Shown in pieces: positions 1-7,869 of a stretch of DNA of 23,278 nt. A program made the translations under genes and the position numbers. This DNA comes from Paenarthrobacter nitroguajacolicus JCM 14115. GTDB lineage: Bacteria; Actinomycetota; Actinomycetes; Actinomycetales; Micrococcaceae. The stretch is from NCBI GenBank assembly GCA_001313365.1, contig BBFS01000076.1:1-23278 (forward strand), given 5' to 3'. How positions within the stretch are numbered: the stretch's first letter is position 1; each line of letters starts with the position of its first letter. A model generated the notes under the pieces. It was not told where the DNA came from. It saw nothing but the letters and a program-made list of their open reading frames with translations, and ran no database searches.

Positions 1-173
1 CCGGCCTCGGCCTGCTCGGCACGCTGGGCAAGATCAAAAGCCACAGCAACCCGCGCCTGCAAAGCCGTGATAGCCGACTTCATCTCCTCCAAAACCCGCA
101 ACTGCTCGATCAAGTCCCCACTCACGGAGCCGGCCGAAACCGGACCGACCGGAACCGCGCCGGGCTGAGACAC
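1..173 (-). CDS. DUF222 / HNH endonuclease-type protein, N-terminal fragment
   Basis: The minus strand from a GTG at 171-173 reads VSQPGAVPVGPVSAG and then LIEQLRVLEEMKSAI, ALQARVAVAFDLAQR, with no stop to the window edge. This helical segment resembles the start of the DUF222 domain of the actinobacterial 13E12-repeat/HNH endonuclease family, which is abundant and multicopy in Arthrobacter. The HNH nuclease part would lie beyond the window and is not seen. The frame stays open upstream of the GTG without an ATG and there is no clear ribosome site, so the start is uncertain. The role of the family is unsettled; homing-type or mobile nuclease activity is usually assumed. It is divergent from the hydrolase gene that starts at 374. 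Confidence 0.7.
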   Translation of the reverse strand, partial: MSQPGAVPVGPVSAGSVSGDLIEQLRVLEEMKSAITALQARVAVAFDLAQRAEQAEA

Positions 174-265
174 GCTCGGGAAATGGCACGAAAAGGCGCA
201 GCGGACACCGCTGTCTTCGTTTGCCTTTCCCGGATCTGTTTCATGTCCCAACTCTCGCAGGGGGG

Positions 266-275
266 GGCACTGACA
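266..275 (+). repeat. GGCACTGACA motif, copy 1
   Basis: The 10-mer GGCACTGACA follows a G run (260-267) in the gap between the DUF222 fragment and the hydrolase gene. The same 10-mer, also behind a G-rich stretch and followed by A/T-rich bases ending in TAG, occurs at 2509-2518. The two copies bracket the hydrolase and DUF1016 genes. Function unknown; chance cannot be excluded. Confidence 0.35.
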
Positions 276-373
276 TTATTAGCTGGTTCGCTTGAAGCCG
301 CGGTTGAACCGACCAACCCTTGTCCGCGTCTTCACATCAGGGGAGGATAACTGCCATCTTCGGGAGGTTCACC

Positions 374-1364
374 ATGACTCAGCTGGGCAAGTTTGAAAAG
401 TACTTGATCGAAGAGTTCTACGACGACTACCGGTCGGGGGGGGACATGTCGCACAAGACATTCACCCGGCGGGTGGCGTTCATCATGGGAAGCATGACCG
501 CGGCTGCGGCAGCCATGACTTTGGTGGGCTGTACACCGGACGAGGTTCCCCGAACCACCGATCCCATGCCCACGCCTTCACCGACATCCGAGGCGGCAAG
601 AACAGGGGGCCGCGACTACTGCAGTTCCCAATGCCAAGAGTCCGTTATCTGTCCCGGAAGGCGCGGCCCGTCTAACCACGCAACGGTGACGTTCCCCCCC
701 GCAAACGGAACGGAAATTGGCGCGTACCTGGCCAGGCCCGAGGGGAGCCAAAAGGGTCCCGGCGTTTTGATCTGCCACGAAAACCGAGGCCTCACCCCCC
801 CGCACATCCAGGACGTCGCCCGGCGCTTCGCCAAGGAAGGATACGCGGCGCTGGCGCTGGACCTCCTCAGCAGGGAGGGCGGCACCGCGAATATGGATCC
901 GGACGCTGTCCCCCCCGGCGCTCTGACGCAGGCGGGCGCCCAAAGGCACGTGGACGATTTCAAAGCAGCCTTCGAGTACCTCAACGGCCAGGACTTCGTC
1001 GAAGAGGGACGGATCGCCATGGTGGGTTTCTGCTTCGGCGGCGGCATTACATGGCAGGCAAGCACCGAGATCCAAGGACTCAAAGCAACCTCCGCCTTCT
1101 ACGGCCCCGCGCCGGACCTGGCCAAGGTGCCCACCATCAAACCGGCGGTCCTTGGCGCCTACGCGGAGAACGATGCACGTATCACCGGTGCGATGCCCCC
1201 AGCTGCAGGCAGCCTTGGATGCCTCAACGGTCAAGCACCAGCTCAAGGTGTACCCCCCCGGCGTGGACCACGCGTTCCACAATGACACGGGTGAGCGCTA
1301 CGTGGAGGCCCAGGCAACTGCGGCTTGGAACGACACCCTGGCTTGGTTCAAGGACAACGTCTAA
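374..1364 (+). CDS. Dienelactone hydrolase family protein, predicted lipoprotein
   Basis: Alpha/beta hydrolase of the dienelactone hydrolase (DLH) family. The ATG at 374 has GGGAGG at 362-367 six bases upstream. The N-terminus has a cytoplasmic stretch, an Arg pair (FTRRVAF), a hydrophobic Ala/Met segment and a lipobox-like LVGC, so export, possibly Tat-dependent, and lipidation are inferred. The Cys-Asp-His triad expected for DLH is visible: GFCFGGG (Cys nucleophile), AENDARI and GVDHAFH. Two shifts exchange frames near 605-615 and 688; between them the other frame reads AVPNAKSPLSVPEGAARLT. A C run at 1196-1200, one base too long, shifts the frame just before the His-containing end. The true stop is TAA at 1362-1364. 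Extra Pro or Gly codons at 714, 785, 909 and 1252 come from long runs. Family assignment is firm; the substrate is unknown. Confidence 0.85.
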
Positions 1365-2428
1365 ACACCCCCCCTAGCCCATGCAAACGCGCAGCCTCAC
1401 TCGCCAGCTCGGCCTCCAAGGTCTCGATACTCGGCAGGCTCGCCACCAACTCGTCGGGCAAGGAGTCAGCAACGGAGGTTTTCCACTCCGCGATGCCCAC
1501 AGGAGCGTTGAATCCACGCAGTGCGTACTCCGCCACCACGCTGTTCTTCTCCTTGCACAGCAGCAAGCCAATGGTTGGCTTGTCGTCGGGATGCGCCATA
1601 AGGTCGTCCACGGCCGCCATATACATACCCAATTGCCCGAGGAAACCAGGTTCGAACTTCACGGCCTTGAGTTCGATGACCATGTAGCAGCGCAACTTCA
1701 GATGATAAAAGAGCAGATCTGCGAAGAACTCGTCCCCCGGCAATCTCCAGCCGCACCTGCTCACCAACGAAAGCGAAACCCTGGCCCAGCTCCAGCAGGA
1801 ATTTCTCCACGTGTTTCACCAACTGCAGCTCCAGGTCCCGTTCGGTGTGCCGATCACTCATGGACAGAAAGTCAAAGACGTAGGGGTCCTTGGTCGCTTG
1901 CTGCGCAAGGTCCGAATCGGCAGGGATCATGGTGGTTTTGAAGTTTGTGATGGCCTGCCCTGAGCGTTCGTGCAGACGCGTTGAGATCTGGTGGGTCAGC
2001 ACGTTGCGCGACCATCCGTGTTGGGCAGCCGCCGCGGCGTACCAAAGGCGCGTGGCGGCGTCGTCGAGCTTTTCCAGCAGTGCGATCTGGTGGTACCAGG
2101 GCAATGTTGCAAGCGGCGCTTGCAACATTGGAAAGTCCGGCCATGCTTGGGCGAAGCTCTTCATGTACCTCAGGTTCCTGGGGGGGGAGAAGCCTTTTGC
2201 TTCCGGGAACCGTGTGCGGATGTCGGCGGACAAGCGGGTGACCACCTTGGCTCCCCAGCCTTGCTGGGATTCACGCTCGGCGAGCTGCCGGCCGATACTC
2301 CAGTAAGAATTCAACAACTCGCTATTGGCGGCTGCCAGCGCCCGGGCCCTGCCGACACGGACCTCTTGAGCACGGTGTTGAGCAGTGTGGGGGTACCAGT
2401 CGGGCATGGACGAAGCAGCGGGGGACAC
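1348..2428 (-). CDS. DUF1016 / PDDEXK nuclease family protein (YhcG-like)
   Basis: An N-terminal helical part (SYWSIGRQLAERE, WGAKVVTRLSADIR, FSPRNLRYMKSFAQAW, LPWYHQIALLEKLDD) is followed by a C-terminal PDDEXK-type nuclease domain (DPYVFDFLSM, ELGQGFAFVGEQ, FFADLLFYHLKLRCYMVIELKA split over the shift, LGMYMAAVD, IGLLLCKEKN). This is the classic layout of the DUF1016 family, whose members are often accessory genes near restriction systems. The GTG at 2428 is used; ATG 2407 (MPDWYP) is an alternative and neither has a good ribosome site. A G run at 2390-2394 (plus strand) is one too long and a compensating base is missing near 2362; correction gives PTLLNTVLKEVRVG. One extra C at 1733-1737 breaks the gene in the nuclease domain. 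The 3' end overlaps the hydrolase tail by about 17 nt, convergent. Cellular role unknown. Confidence 0.85.
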
Positions 2429-2508
2429 CCGGAAAGGATGCCTCGGTGGCGAGCACTTGGGACGGCATGTTGCTCCTGTCGGTTGCTGTTGTCATCACGC
2501 TAGGGGGA

Positions 2509-2518
2509 GGCACTGACA
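2509..2518 (+). repeat. GGCACTGACA motif, copy 2
   Basis: Second copy of the 10-mer at 266-275, in the same orientation, lying between the divergent DUF1016 gene and the AlkD-like gene and about 10 nt before the GTG of the latter. Its upstream context is also G-rich (TAGGGGGA). Confidence 0.35.
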
Positions 2519-2528
2519 AAATAGACAG

Positions 2529-3023
2529 GTGAGTGAAGCCGGTGAATTCGTGGACTACACCCTGCAGATGGAATCGACCTGGGAGAAGGCGGCAGAGGCC
2601 AGTGAACGTCTGGGCGGGCGCCTGAAGGTATACGGCGCGTCCGTGGGCGCGGTGCGTGGCACGGTCCGGGATGCGCTGAAGCGGTACAAGAACCTCAACC
2701 ATGACGACATCACCGCCCTGAGCTCGGAACTTTGGGAGGAGCCGGTCTTCGAACGCCGCCTCGCAGCGGTGGTTCTGCTGCAGGCCAAGGTCGGGCTTCT
2801 CGTCAACACCGATCTGACGCGCATCGAGGGATTCATCAGGCATGCAGGAACCCGGGAGCTGGTGGACCCGCTGGCCAGAGACGTTGTGAGGCCTCTCATT
2901 GCGCGGCTGGAAGGACTCGCGAAGGAACGCGCAGAACGCGTACTGGAGCGTTGGGCGACTGATCCGGACGCCGAACTACAGCATGCAGCGGCTCTGGCGA
3001 GAGACACCGCCACCCCCCCTTGA
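2529..3023 (+). CDS. DNA alkylation repair (AlkD-like HEAT-repeat) protein, C-terminally short
   Basis: The frame from GTG 2529 is open for 164 codons. Residues 30-120 match the AlkD-type glycosylase fold: VGAVRGTVRDALKRYKN, LNHDDITALSSELWEE, FERRLAAVVLLQAK, then ELVDPLARDVVRPLI and ERWATDPDAELQHAAALA. The family removes alkylated bases such as 3- and 7-methylpurines. Members are usually about 220-240 residues; here the protein stops just after the WATDPDAE segment, so roughly the last third is absent and I could not find it in any frame before the next gene at 3092. The end falls in a long C run (3012), yet removing three bases does not extend it. It may be a truncated pseudogene or have lost sequence in assembly. 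The start lacks a well-placed ribosome site. Confidence 0.65.
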   Translation: MSEAGEFVDYTLQMESTWEKAAEASERLGGRLKVYGASVGAVRGTVRDALKRYKNLNHDDITALSSELWEEPVFERRLAAVVLLQAKVGLLVNTDLTRIEGFIRHAGTRELVDPLARDVVRPLIARLEGLAKERAERVLERWATDPDAELQHAAALARDTATPP

Positions 3024-3091
3024 TAAGCACCAGCGACCCGCCTAGCGTTTCCCTCAACACATGCCAGTGAGTCTGAGAGGCGGATTGTTCG

Positions 3092-4607
3092 ATGAAATCG
3101 CTATGGCTTGACCGCAAATCTCACTTCACGTCTGACGCAATCCCCCCCGCTGAGAAGCACTTTGACACGATTGTGGTGGGCGCCGGCCTCACCGGAATGG
3201 TCGCAGCGTTGCTCTTGTCCCGCTCCGGCCAGCGCGTGGTGGTTTTCGAGGCCCGGACACTAGGCGCTGTGACTACGGGAAATACCACTGGCAAGCTGAG
3301 CCTCCTGCAGGGCGGCGTGCTTTCCGCGTTGCGCAGTCAGTACTCCCTGAAGGTGGTCCAGGCCTATGTGGAAGCCAACAAGACCGGACAAGCCTGGCTT
3401 GCGCAGTACATGGAGCAGCAAGGCGCCCCCTTCCAGCGCAGGACCGCGGTCACCTTCGCAACCACCGACGACGGCGGGCAGCGGCTCCGCAAGGAAGCTG
3501 CCGTTTCGCGGGACGCGGGTTTGGATGTCCATTTCAGCCGTGATCCTGGATTGCCGTTCCCTGTTGTGGAGGCGCTGGAGCTTGAAGACCAAGCGCAGAT
3601 TCACCCCATGGATGTCCTTGAGACCCTCGCCAGCGATGTCCGGGAGCACGGCGGCCTGATCGTTGAGGGCGTGCAGGTCCAGAACGTGGGCTCAGATCTG
3701 CCGTTGGAAGTGGCCACCCGCAAAGGAACGTTCACCGCTGACACTGTGGTGGTTGCCACAGGAACGCCCATCCTGGACCGCGGCTTGTACTTCGCGAAGC
3801 TCGAACCGAACCGTTCCTACGCCGCTGCCCTTCGCGTGGCAGGGGACATTCCGAAGGGAATGTACCTGTCCGTCGACGCGCCAACCCGATCCCAGCGGAC
3901 CTATCCCACTCCCGAGGGCGAGTTGCTCTTGGTTGGCGGCTACGGGCATACCGGTGGCCGCGCCACTTCGCCGCAACAGCATCTGAATGACTTGCTGGGA
4001 TGGGCCAATGAGCACTACCCCGGTGCCGAGGTGACCCACACCTGGTCGGCGCAGGACTATCAAGCCACTAACCTGATGCCGTTCTTCGGCAAGCTTCCCC
4101 CCCGTGGCCACGGACGGATATTCTTTGGCACCGGCTACAACAAATGGGGGATGAGCAACGGGGGTGGCTGCTGCCCTGTCCATCACCTCGGACATCCTGG
4201 GTGGCCAGTCCGACTGGGCCACGGCCATCCATCACCGGGTCACATCACCCCAAGGTGCCATCCAAGCCATTCGCCTCAATGCCAGCACTGCCAAACGGAT
4301 GATCGAGGACAAAGCCAAGGTCAGGAGCAACCCTGAAATCACTGACGCAACGCGCCCACCGGAAGGCAGTGGCGTCGTCGGGCTCTACAAGGGCGAGCCC
4401 GCGGCGGTGTCCACCGTGGACGGGAAGGTCTGCATGGTGTCCGCCAGCTGCGCGCACTTGGGCGGATTATTGACCTGGAACGACGCTGAAAAATCTTGGG
4501 ACTGCCCCCCCTTGCACGGTTCGCGCTTCACCCCCCCGGAAGGAAAGTACCTGGAAGGCCCGGCCACGCACCACCTCCAGAAGTCGCCGGTTAAGAAGAA
4601 GGACTAG
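3092..4607 (+). CDS. FAD-dependent oxidoreductase with C-terminal Rieske [2Fe-2S] domain
   Basis: Two-domain redox enzyme. Residues 25-60 carry a Rossmann FAD site (VVGAGLTGMVAALLLSRSG, then VVVFEA); the middle resembles DAO/GlcD-type oxidases (GNTTGKLSLLQG, PFFGKLP, FFGTGYNKWGM). The C-terminus carries a Rieske cluster site: C-x-H at 4449-4457 (CAHLGG) and a second Cys/His pair at 4503-4517. As written the latter is CPPLH; dropping one CCC from the seven-C run gives CPLH, the canonical Cx2H. One extra G in 4160-4164 shifts the frame between the two domains (NKWGMSNG | AAALSITSDILGGQ), so an automatic caller would split the gene. The stop TAG 4605-4607 overlaps the stop of the convergent gene. 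The substrate is unknown; such fusions occur in actinobacteria and Firmicutes as uncharacterised oxidoreductases. Confidence 0.85.
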
Positions 4608-5578
4608 CTCAGCCGTTCGACGCGCCGCTGGGCCTGGTCCGCGGCGCGTCGTTGCTGCGTTGCGGCCCGCACGGCACGCTTCTTGTCTGATTCCGCGGAT
4701 TCCGCATCACGGGTAATCCCAATGAGTTCGGCTTCAAGAGTGGCCAGACGCTTCTTGATGTCTTCGATCTCGGATTTGAGGTTGGTTCTTCGGTGAGCTA
4801 ACTCTTTGACGGTGTCCCACGCCTCGGATGCTGCCGCTTCTGCTTCCCTGGCGTCCTTGTCGGCGGCTTCGAAGTCGCGGCGGGCCTCTTCCAGTGCGGC
4901 TTGTTGTTTGGCGGCACGCCGATCGGCGAGGGACGTCGCTTCGTCTTTTGGTTCCTTTTCTCTGGACGGCTTCTCTTTGGAGGTCGTGGCGGCCCTGGGA
5001 GTTGTCGCGGGTTCCGTTTTGGCCGCGCGCTTTGCAGGCGCTTCGCAGATACGGAGCCAGCTTCGTCATCCGGGCCGGTCGCAGCGATGGCACCTGTAAG
5101 GTCCACTGCCTCAAAGCCGCTCCCGCTGAGCCCCCCGCACCAGCCGCCCGGTTCCTACCGCGGCGGCGGCCCCGGCATCCGCATGGCGGCCTGAGCGTTT
5201 GCTCAACGTCGGATGCCGCGGCAGCACTGAGAGGAGCGCCAAGCTCGGAGGCAAGATCTTTGGCCGCATGCACAGCAGATGTCAGTTGGCCCTGGCGCTG
5301 TTGCCCGAGTTCGCGGAACGCTTCTGCGTCGCCTTCCTCCTGGGCGGTTCGCAGCGAAACACCAAAGCGTACGACGCCGTCAATCACCTCGGGCTTATGA
5401 ACGGCCAGCATGTTGATGGCCCAGGCGCGGCGGCCGGCTTTGGGAGGTTGCCAATCTCTTTAGCCAGGTCCTTCTGGCCGGCATCCTTCGCTTTGCGGAC
5501 AAGCACAGTTCGTTCCGCCGTGAAATCACGGGGGGGTGTCACGGCGTACAGCTCCTGGGCGGCATCGCGGAGGTCCAT
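4604..5578 (-). CDS. Uncharacterised actinobacterial protein with basic linker and C-terminal coiled coil
   Basis: ATG 5578 has AGGATGAG just upstream. The conserved N-terminus reads MDLRDAAQELYAVTPRDF, VLVRKAKDAGQKDLAKEI, then, after a missing base near 5430, AWAINMLAVHKPEVIDGVV, SLRTAQEEGDAEAFRELG and PLSAAAASDVEQTLR. A Lys/Glu/Pro/Ala linker follows, then a long heptad-like coiled coil (ADRRAAKQQAALEEARRDFE, DTVKELAHRRTNLKSEIEDI, KKRLATLEAELI) ending RRVERLS. Corrected length is about 325 residues. Several shifts lie between about 4950 and 5215. I recognise this as a conserved hypothetical family of Arthrobacter-like genomes but know no function; the make-up suggests a soluble, perhaps nucleic-acid- or envelope-associated scaffold. 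The stop overlaps that of the FAD/Rieske gene (convergent). Confidence 0.7.
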
Positions 5579-5674
5579 CCACTCATCCTAGGGTTCGCAC
5601 TGGTCCTTCGGTTTGGACAAGTCCAGAGTTTCCGCCGTGCAGTCCATGAGCGCGAGTCTTCATTGACCCGCTGC

Positions 5675-5693
5675 TTAGGGTAGCCTAAGTCGA
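5675..5693 (+). promoter_or_regulatory. Iron-box-like (DtxR/IdeR) operator
   Basis: TTAGGGTAGCCTAAGTCGA matches 14 of 19 positions of the DtxR/IdeR consensus TTAGGTTAGCCTAACCTAA, with the left 14 bases nearly complete (one mismatch). The core is also a perfect inverted repeat CTTAGG-GTAG-CCTAAG (5674-5689). A -35-like TTGACC lies at 5663-5668 and TANNNT -10-like hexamers fall inside the box. It sits between the divergent coiled-coil gene (start 5578) and the VTT gene (start 5694 or 5706), so an iron-loaded repressor could block either promoter. Confidence 0.5.
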
Positions 5694-5705
5694 GTGGACC
5701 AGATC

Positions 5706-6183
5706 ATGAGTTTGCCTTTCGGCGTCGCGCTCGCGGCGCTCTTCGCGATCGTCATGATCCGTGTCAACGTCACTTATTGGATTGGGCGGGGGAGCGGTGG
5801 CCGGACTCGCGCACACCCGCTTCGGTGATTCTTTGGAGCGGCCCAAAGCAGCGCGTGCCCAGGCCCTGATTCAGCGCTGGGGACCGTACGCCGTCGTACT
5901 CTCTTTCCTGACCATCGGCCTCCAGACGGCCATCAACCTTGCAGCGGGTGCTGCCCGTATGCCGCTCCGGCGGTACTTGCCGGCCGCCGTGGCGGGTTCT
6001 GTCATCTGGGCACTGCTTTACGCGACCATTGGTCTTGCTGCTTTGGAGGCGTGGCTGGCGGTAGCGGCGGCGTCGCCAGTTGGTGCTGCGGTGGGAATCG
6101 CAGCCTTGGCGGCCATCGTCGTCTGGGTTGTCGTGTTCCGTCGGCGTCGGGCGAGGACCAAATCAGCGGATACAGTGGTCTGA
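5706..6183 (+). CDS. VTT / DedA-like (SNARE-associated) membrane protein
   Basis: Small integral membrane protein. The start reads MSLPFGVALAALFAIVM (membrane segment), then VNVTYWIGRG; the run at 5788-5792 has one G too many, after which the frame continues AVAGLAHTRFGDSLERP. QRWGPYAVVLSFLTIGLQTA, INLAAGAARMPLRRYL, AAVAGSVIWALLYATIGLAA and GIAALAAIVVWVVVFRRRR follow the VTT-domain pattern of amphipathic re-entrant helices and a final membrane helix with a basic tail. ATG 5706 is chosen; GTG 5694, right after the iron box and with no ribosome site, could be a leaderless start. VTT proteins are linked to lipid scrambling or transport; the role here is unknown. It is followed after 31 nt by the thioesterase-family gene. 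Confidence 0.7.
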
Positions 6184-6214
6184 GTTCTACAGCTGGATCG
6201 GCGAAAGGCCTGGG

Positions 6215-7029
6215 TTGACTACTGCATTACCGGAACTGGCGGACGGCGATTTTTACTACGAATCATTGGGCGAGGGCCGCTACCGGTCCACCATCCATGC
6301 CCAAGGTGCGTGGAATCCCCCCCACGAACAACACATGCCCCCCCGCCTCGGGCATCATCGCCGATGCCTGGTTCGCCATGAGCCACGAAACGACGTCCGC
6401 TTGGCGCGGATCAGCTACGAAATCCTCGGGCTGATTCCCGGTGGCGAGTTCCAGGTCACCACCTCGACGTTGAGCCGGGACGGACCATCGAACTCATCCA
6501 GGCAGAGCTTTCGGCGGGAGGCCGTGTGGCAATCCGTGCTGCCGCGTGGCGTATGGTCACCAGCGACACCAGCGCTGTAGCCGCAGTGGAAGATGAGTCC
6601 ATGCCGGCCCCCCCGACGAATGCAAGCCATGGGATGGCGCCAGCGTGTGGCCCGGGGGGTTACATCCGGTCCTTGGAGATGCGTATTGCCGAAGGACACC
6701 GGCCTGGTTCGGGCAAGGTGTGGATCCGGACATCCCATCCGCTGACTGACCAACACAACAGCACCGATCTCGCCCGCCTCATGGGCTTGGTGGATACCGC
6801 GAACGGCATAGCAGCCCGTGTTCCACCTGGTGAAAACAGCTACATTTTTCCCAACGTCGATCTTCAGATCCACATGTACCGTGCTCCGTCGGGTGAATGG
6901 TTGGGGGGGCTGGACAACAAGGTCTCTTTCGGGGGGGCTGACGGCATCGGCCTGACATCCACTGTGCTCCATGATGCCAACGGACCTTTCGGGCGGGCTG
7001 AACAGATCCTGACGTTGAGGAAGAGTTGA
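6215..7029 (+). CDS. Thioesterase family protein (acyl-CoA thioesterase-like, double hot-dog)
   Basis: The TTG start at 6215 has AAAGG at 6204-6208. Corrected protein begins LTTALPELADGDFYYESLG, RYRSTIHAQGAWN and runs through ISYEILGLIPGGEFQV, GRTIELIQAELSAGGR, AIRAAAWRMVTSD, WPGGYIRSLEMRIAEG, KVWIRTSHPL, LMGLVDTANGIAARVPPG and FPNVDLQIHMYRAPSG to GPFGRAEQILTLRKS. This layout, with two hot-dog halves and a late FPNVDLQIHMYR motif, matches the TesB-like thioesterase family protein. Shifts lie near 6337-6366, 6469 (a lost G in ACGGTT) and 6608/6654. Gly codons are added at 6903 and 6940. The stop overlaps the next start as TGATG, so translation is probably coupled to the lipoate ligase-like gene. 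Confidence 0.75.
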
Positions 7030-7783
7030 TGGGCGGCTCGGAAGCAGGGACCGCCAGCTTACGGTTTATCGCCAGAAGGATTCGATGGGCGCGGCGGGAG
7101 ACCTCGATTTCGCCTTGGAGCTGCTTCAGCGTGCCCGCAACGGCAAGCTCGGTCCGTCTCTCCGCCTGTATCGTCCGCAACCTACCGTGCTTTCGGCCAG
7201 CGCGATGCAAACCTTCCTGGTTTTCACGCAGCGGAGGAGGCATGCCGGGAACTCGGTTTTGAGCCCCTGATACGCAAAGCCGGGGGCCGCGCCGCCGCGT
7301 ATCACCAAGGGACCTTGGTCATAGATCATATTGAGCCGCATCCCGACGCGATCGTGCGTGCCAAAGCCCGTTTCTCGGAGTTTGGTGAGCTGCTGGCCGG
7401 TGCGCTTCGCCGCGTCGGCGTCCATGCCGCCGTCGGCGAAATTCCGGGGGGGGAGTACTGTCCGGGGGGGAGTTCAGCGTCCACGGTGAGGACCCCGATT
7501 TTCCTGCTCACCGCATCAAGCTCATCGGCACTGCCCAACGCGTCGTCTCCGGAGGTTGGCTGTTCAGCTCCGTGATCGTGGTGGAGGACTCCAAACCCAT
7601 TCGCGAGGTACTGGCCGCGAGTTATGCTGCGCTCGGGCTCGAATGGGACACCGCCACCGCCGGGGGGGCTGCGAATGACCTGCTGCCGCATCTGGACGTA
7701 GCAACGGTGGACGACGCCGTAATTGAGCTTACCGCGGTTACGCAGACATCATCGACGGCGACTTCCAGGCTTTGCTGGCCTAG
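7029..7783 (+). CDS. Lipoate-protein ligase A family protein (BPL/LPL fold)
   Basis: Corrected fragments read RQLTVYRQKDSMGAAGDLDF, LRLYRPQPTVAFGQRDANLP, EEACRELGFEPLIRKAGGRA, AAYHQGTLVIDHI, RFSEFGELLAGALRRVG, HRIKLIGTAQRVVSGGWLFS, SVIVVEDSKPIREVLAASYA and end DGDFQALLA. The RKAGGRAAAYHQGTL segment corresponds to the RRxGGGxxxH-type substrate site of the lipoate/octanoyl ligase fold, and KLIGTAQRVV to the conserved Lys region. Members attach lipoate or move octanoyl groups to lipoyl domains. Start ATG 7029 is taken from the TGATG overlap; the first codons lie in another frame than RQLTVYR, so a base is missing or extra near 7040-7050. Other shifts: a lost G near 7189 (CCGTGGCT), the G run at 7473, and a lost T near 7741. 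Ligase versus octanoyltransferase is not decided. Confidence 0.75.
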
Positions 7784-7869
7784 TCGCCGCAGGTCCGTTG
7801 AGCGTGTTGGTGCCCGGGTCTAGTCTGAATTAGACAGGGTTTCCCAAGCACGCGGATCGCGGTGGAACA

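Noticed and set aside
578..1288. 236-codon minus-strand open frame
   Set aside because: Antisense to the DLH-like gene, whose catalytic motifs are clear; no ribosome site or family resemblance.
4155..4170. Programmed frameshift between the flavin and Rieske domains
   Set aside because: The shift is the same four-to-five G error seen in more than ten other genes, and no slippery sequence with a stimulatory structure is evident.
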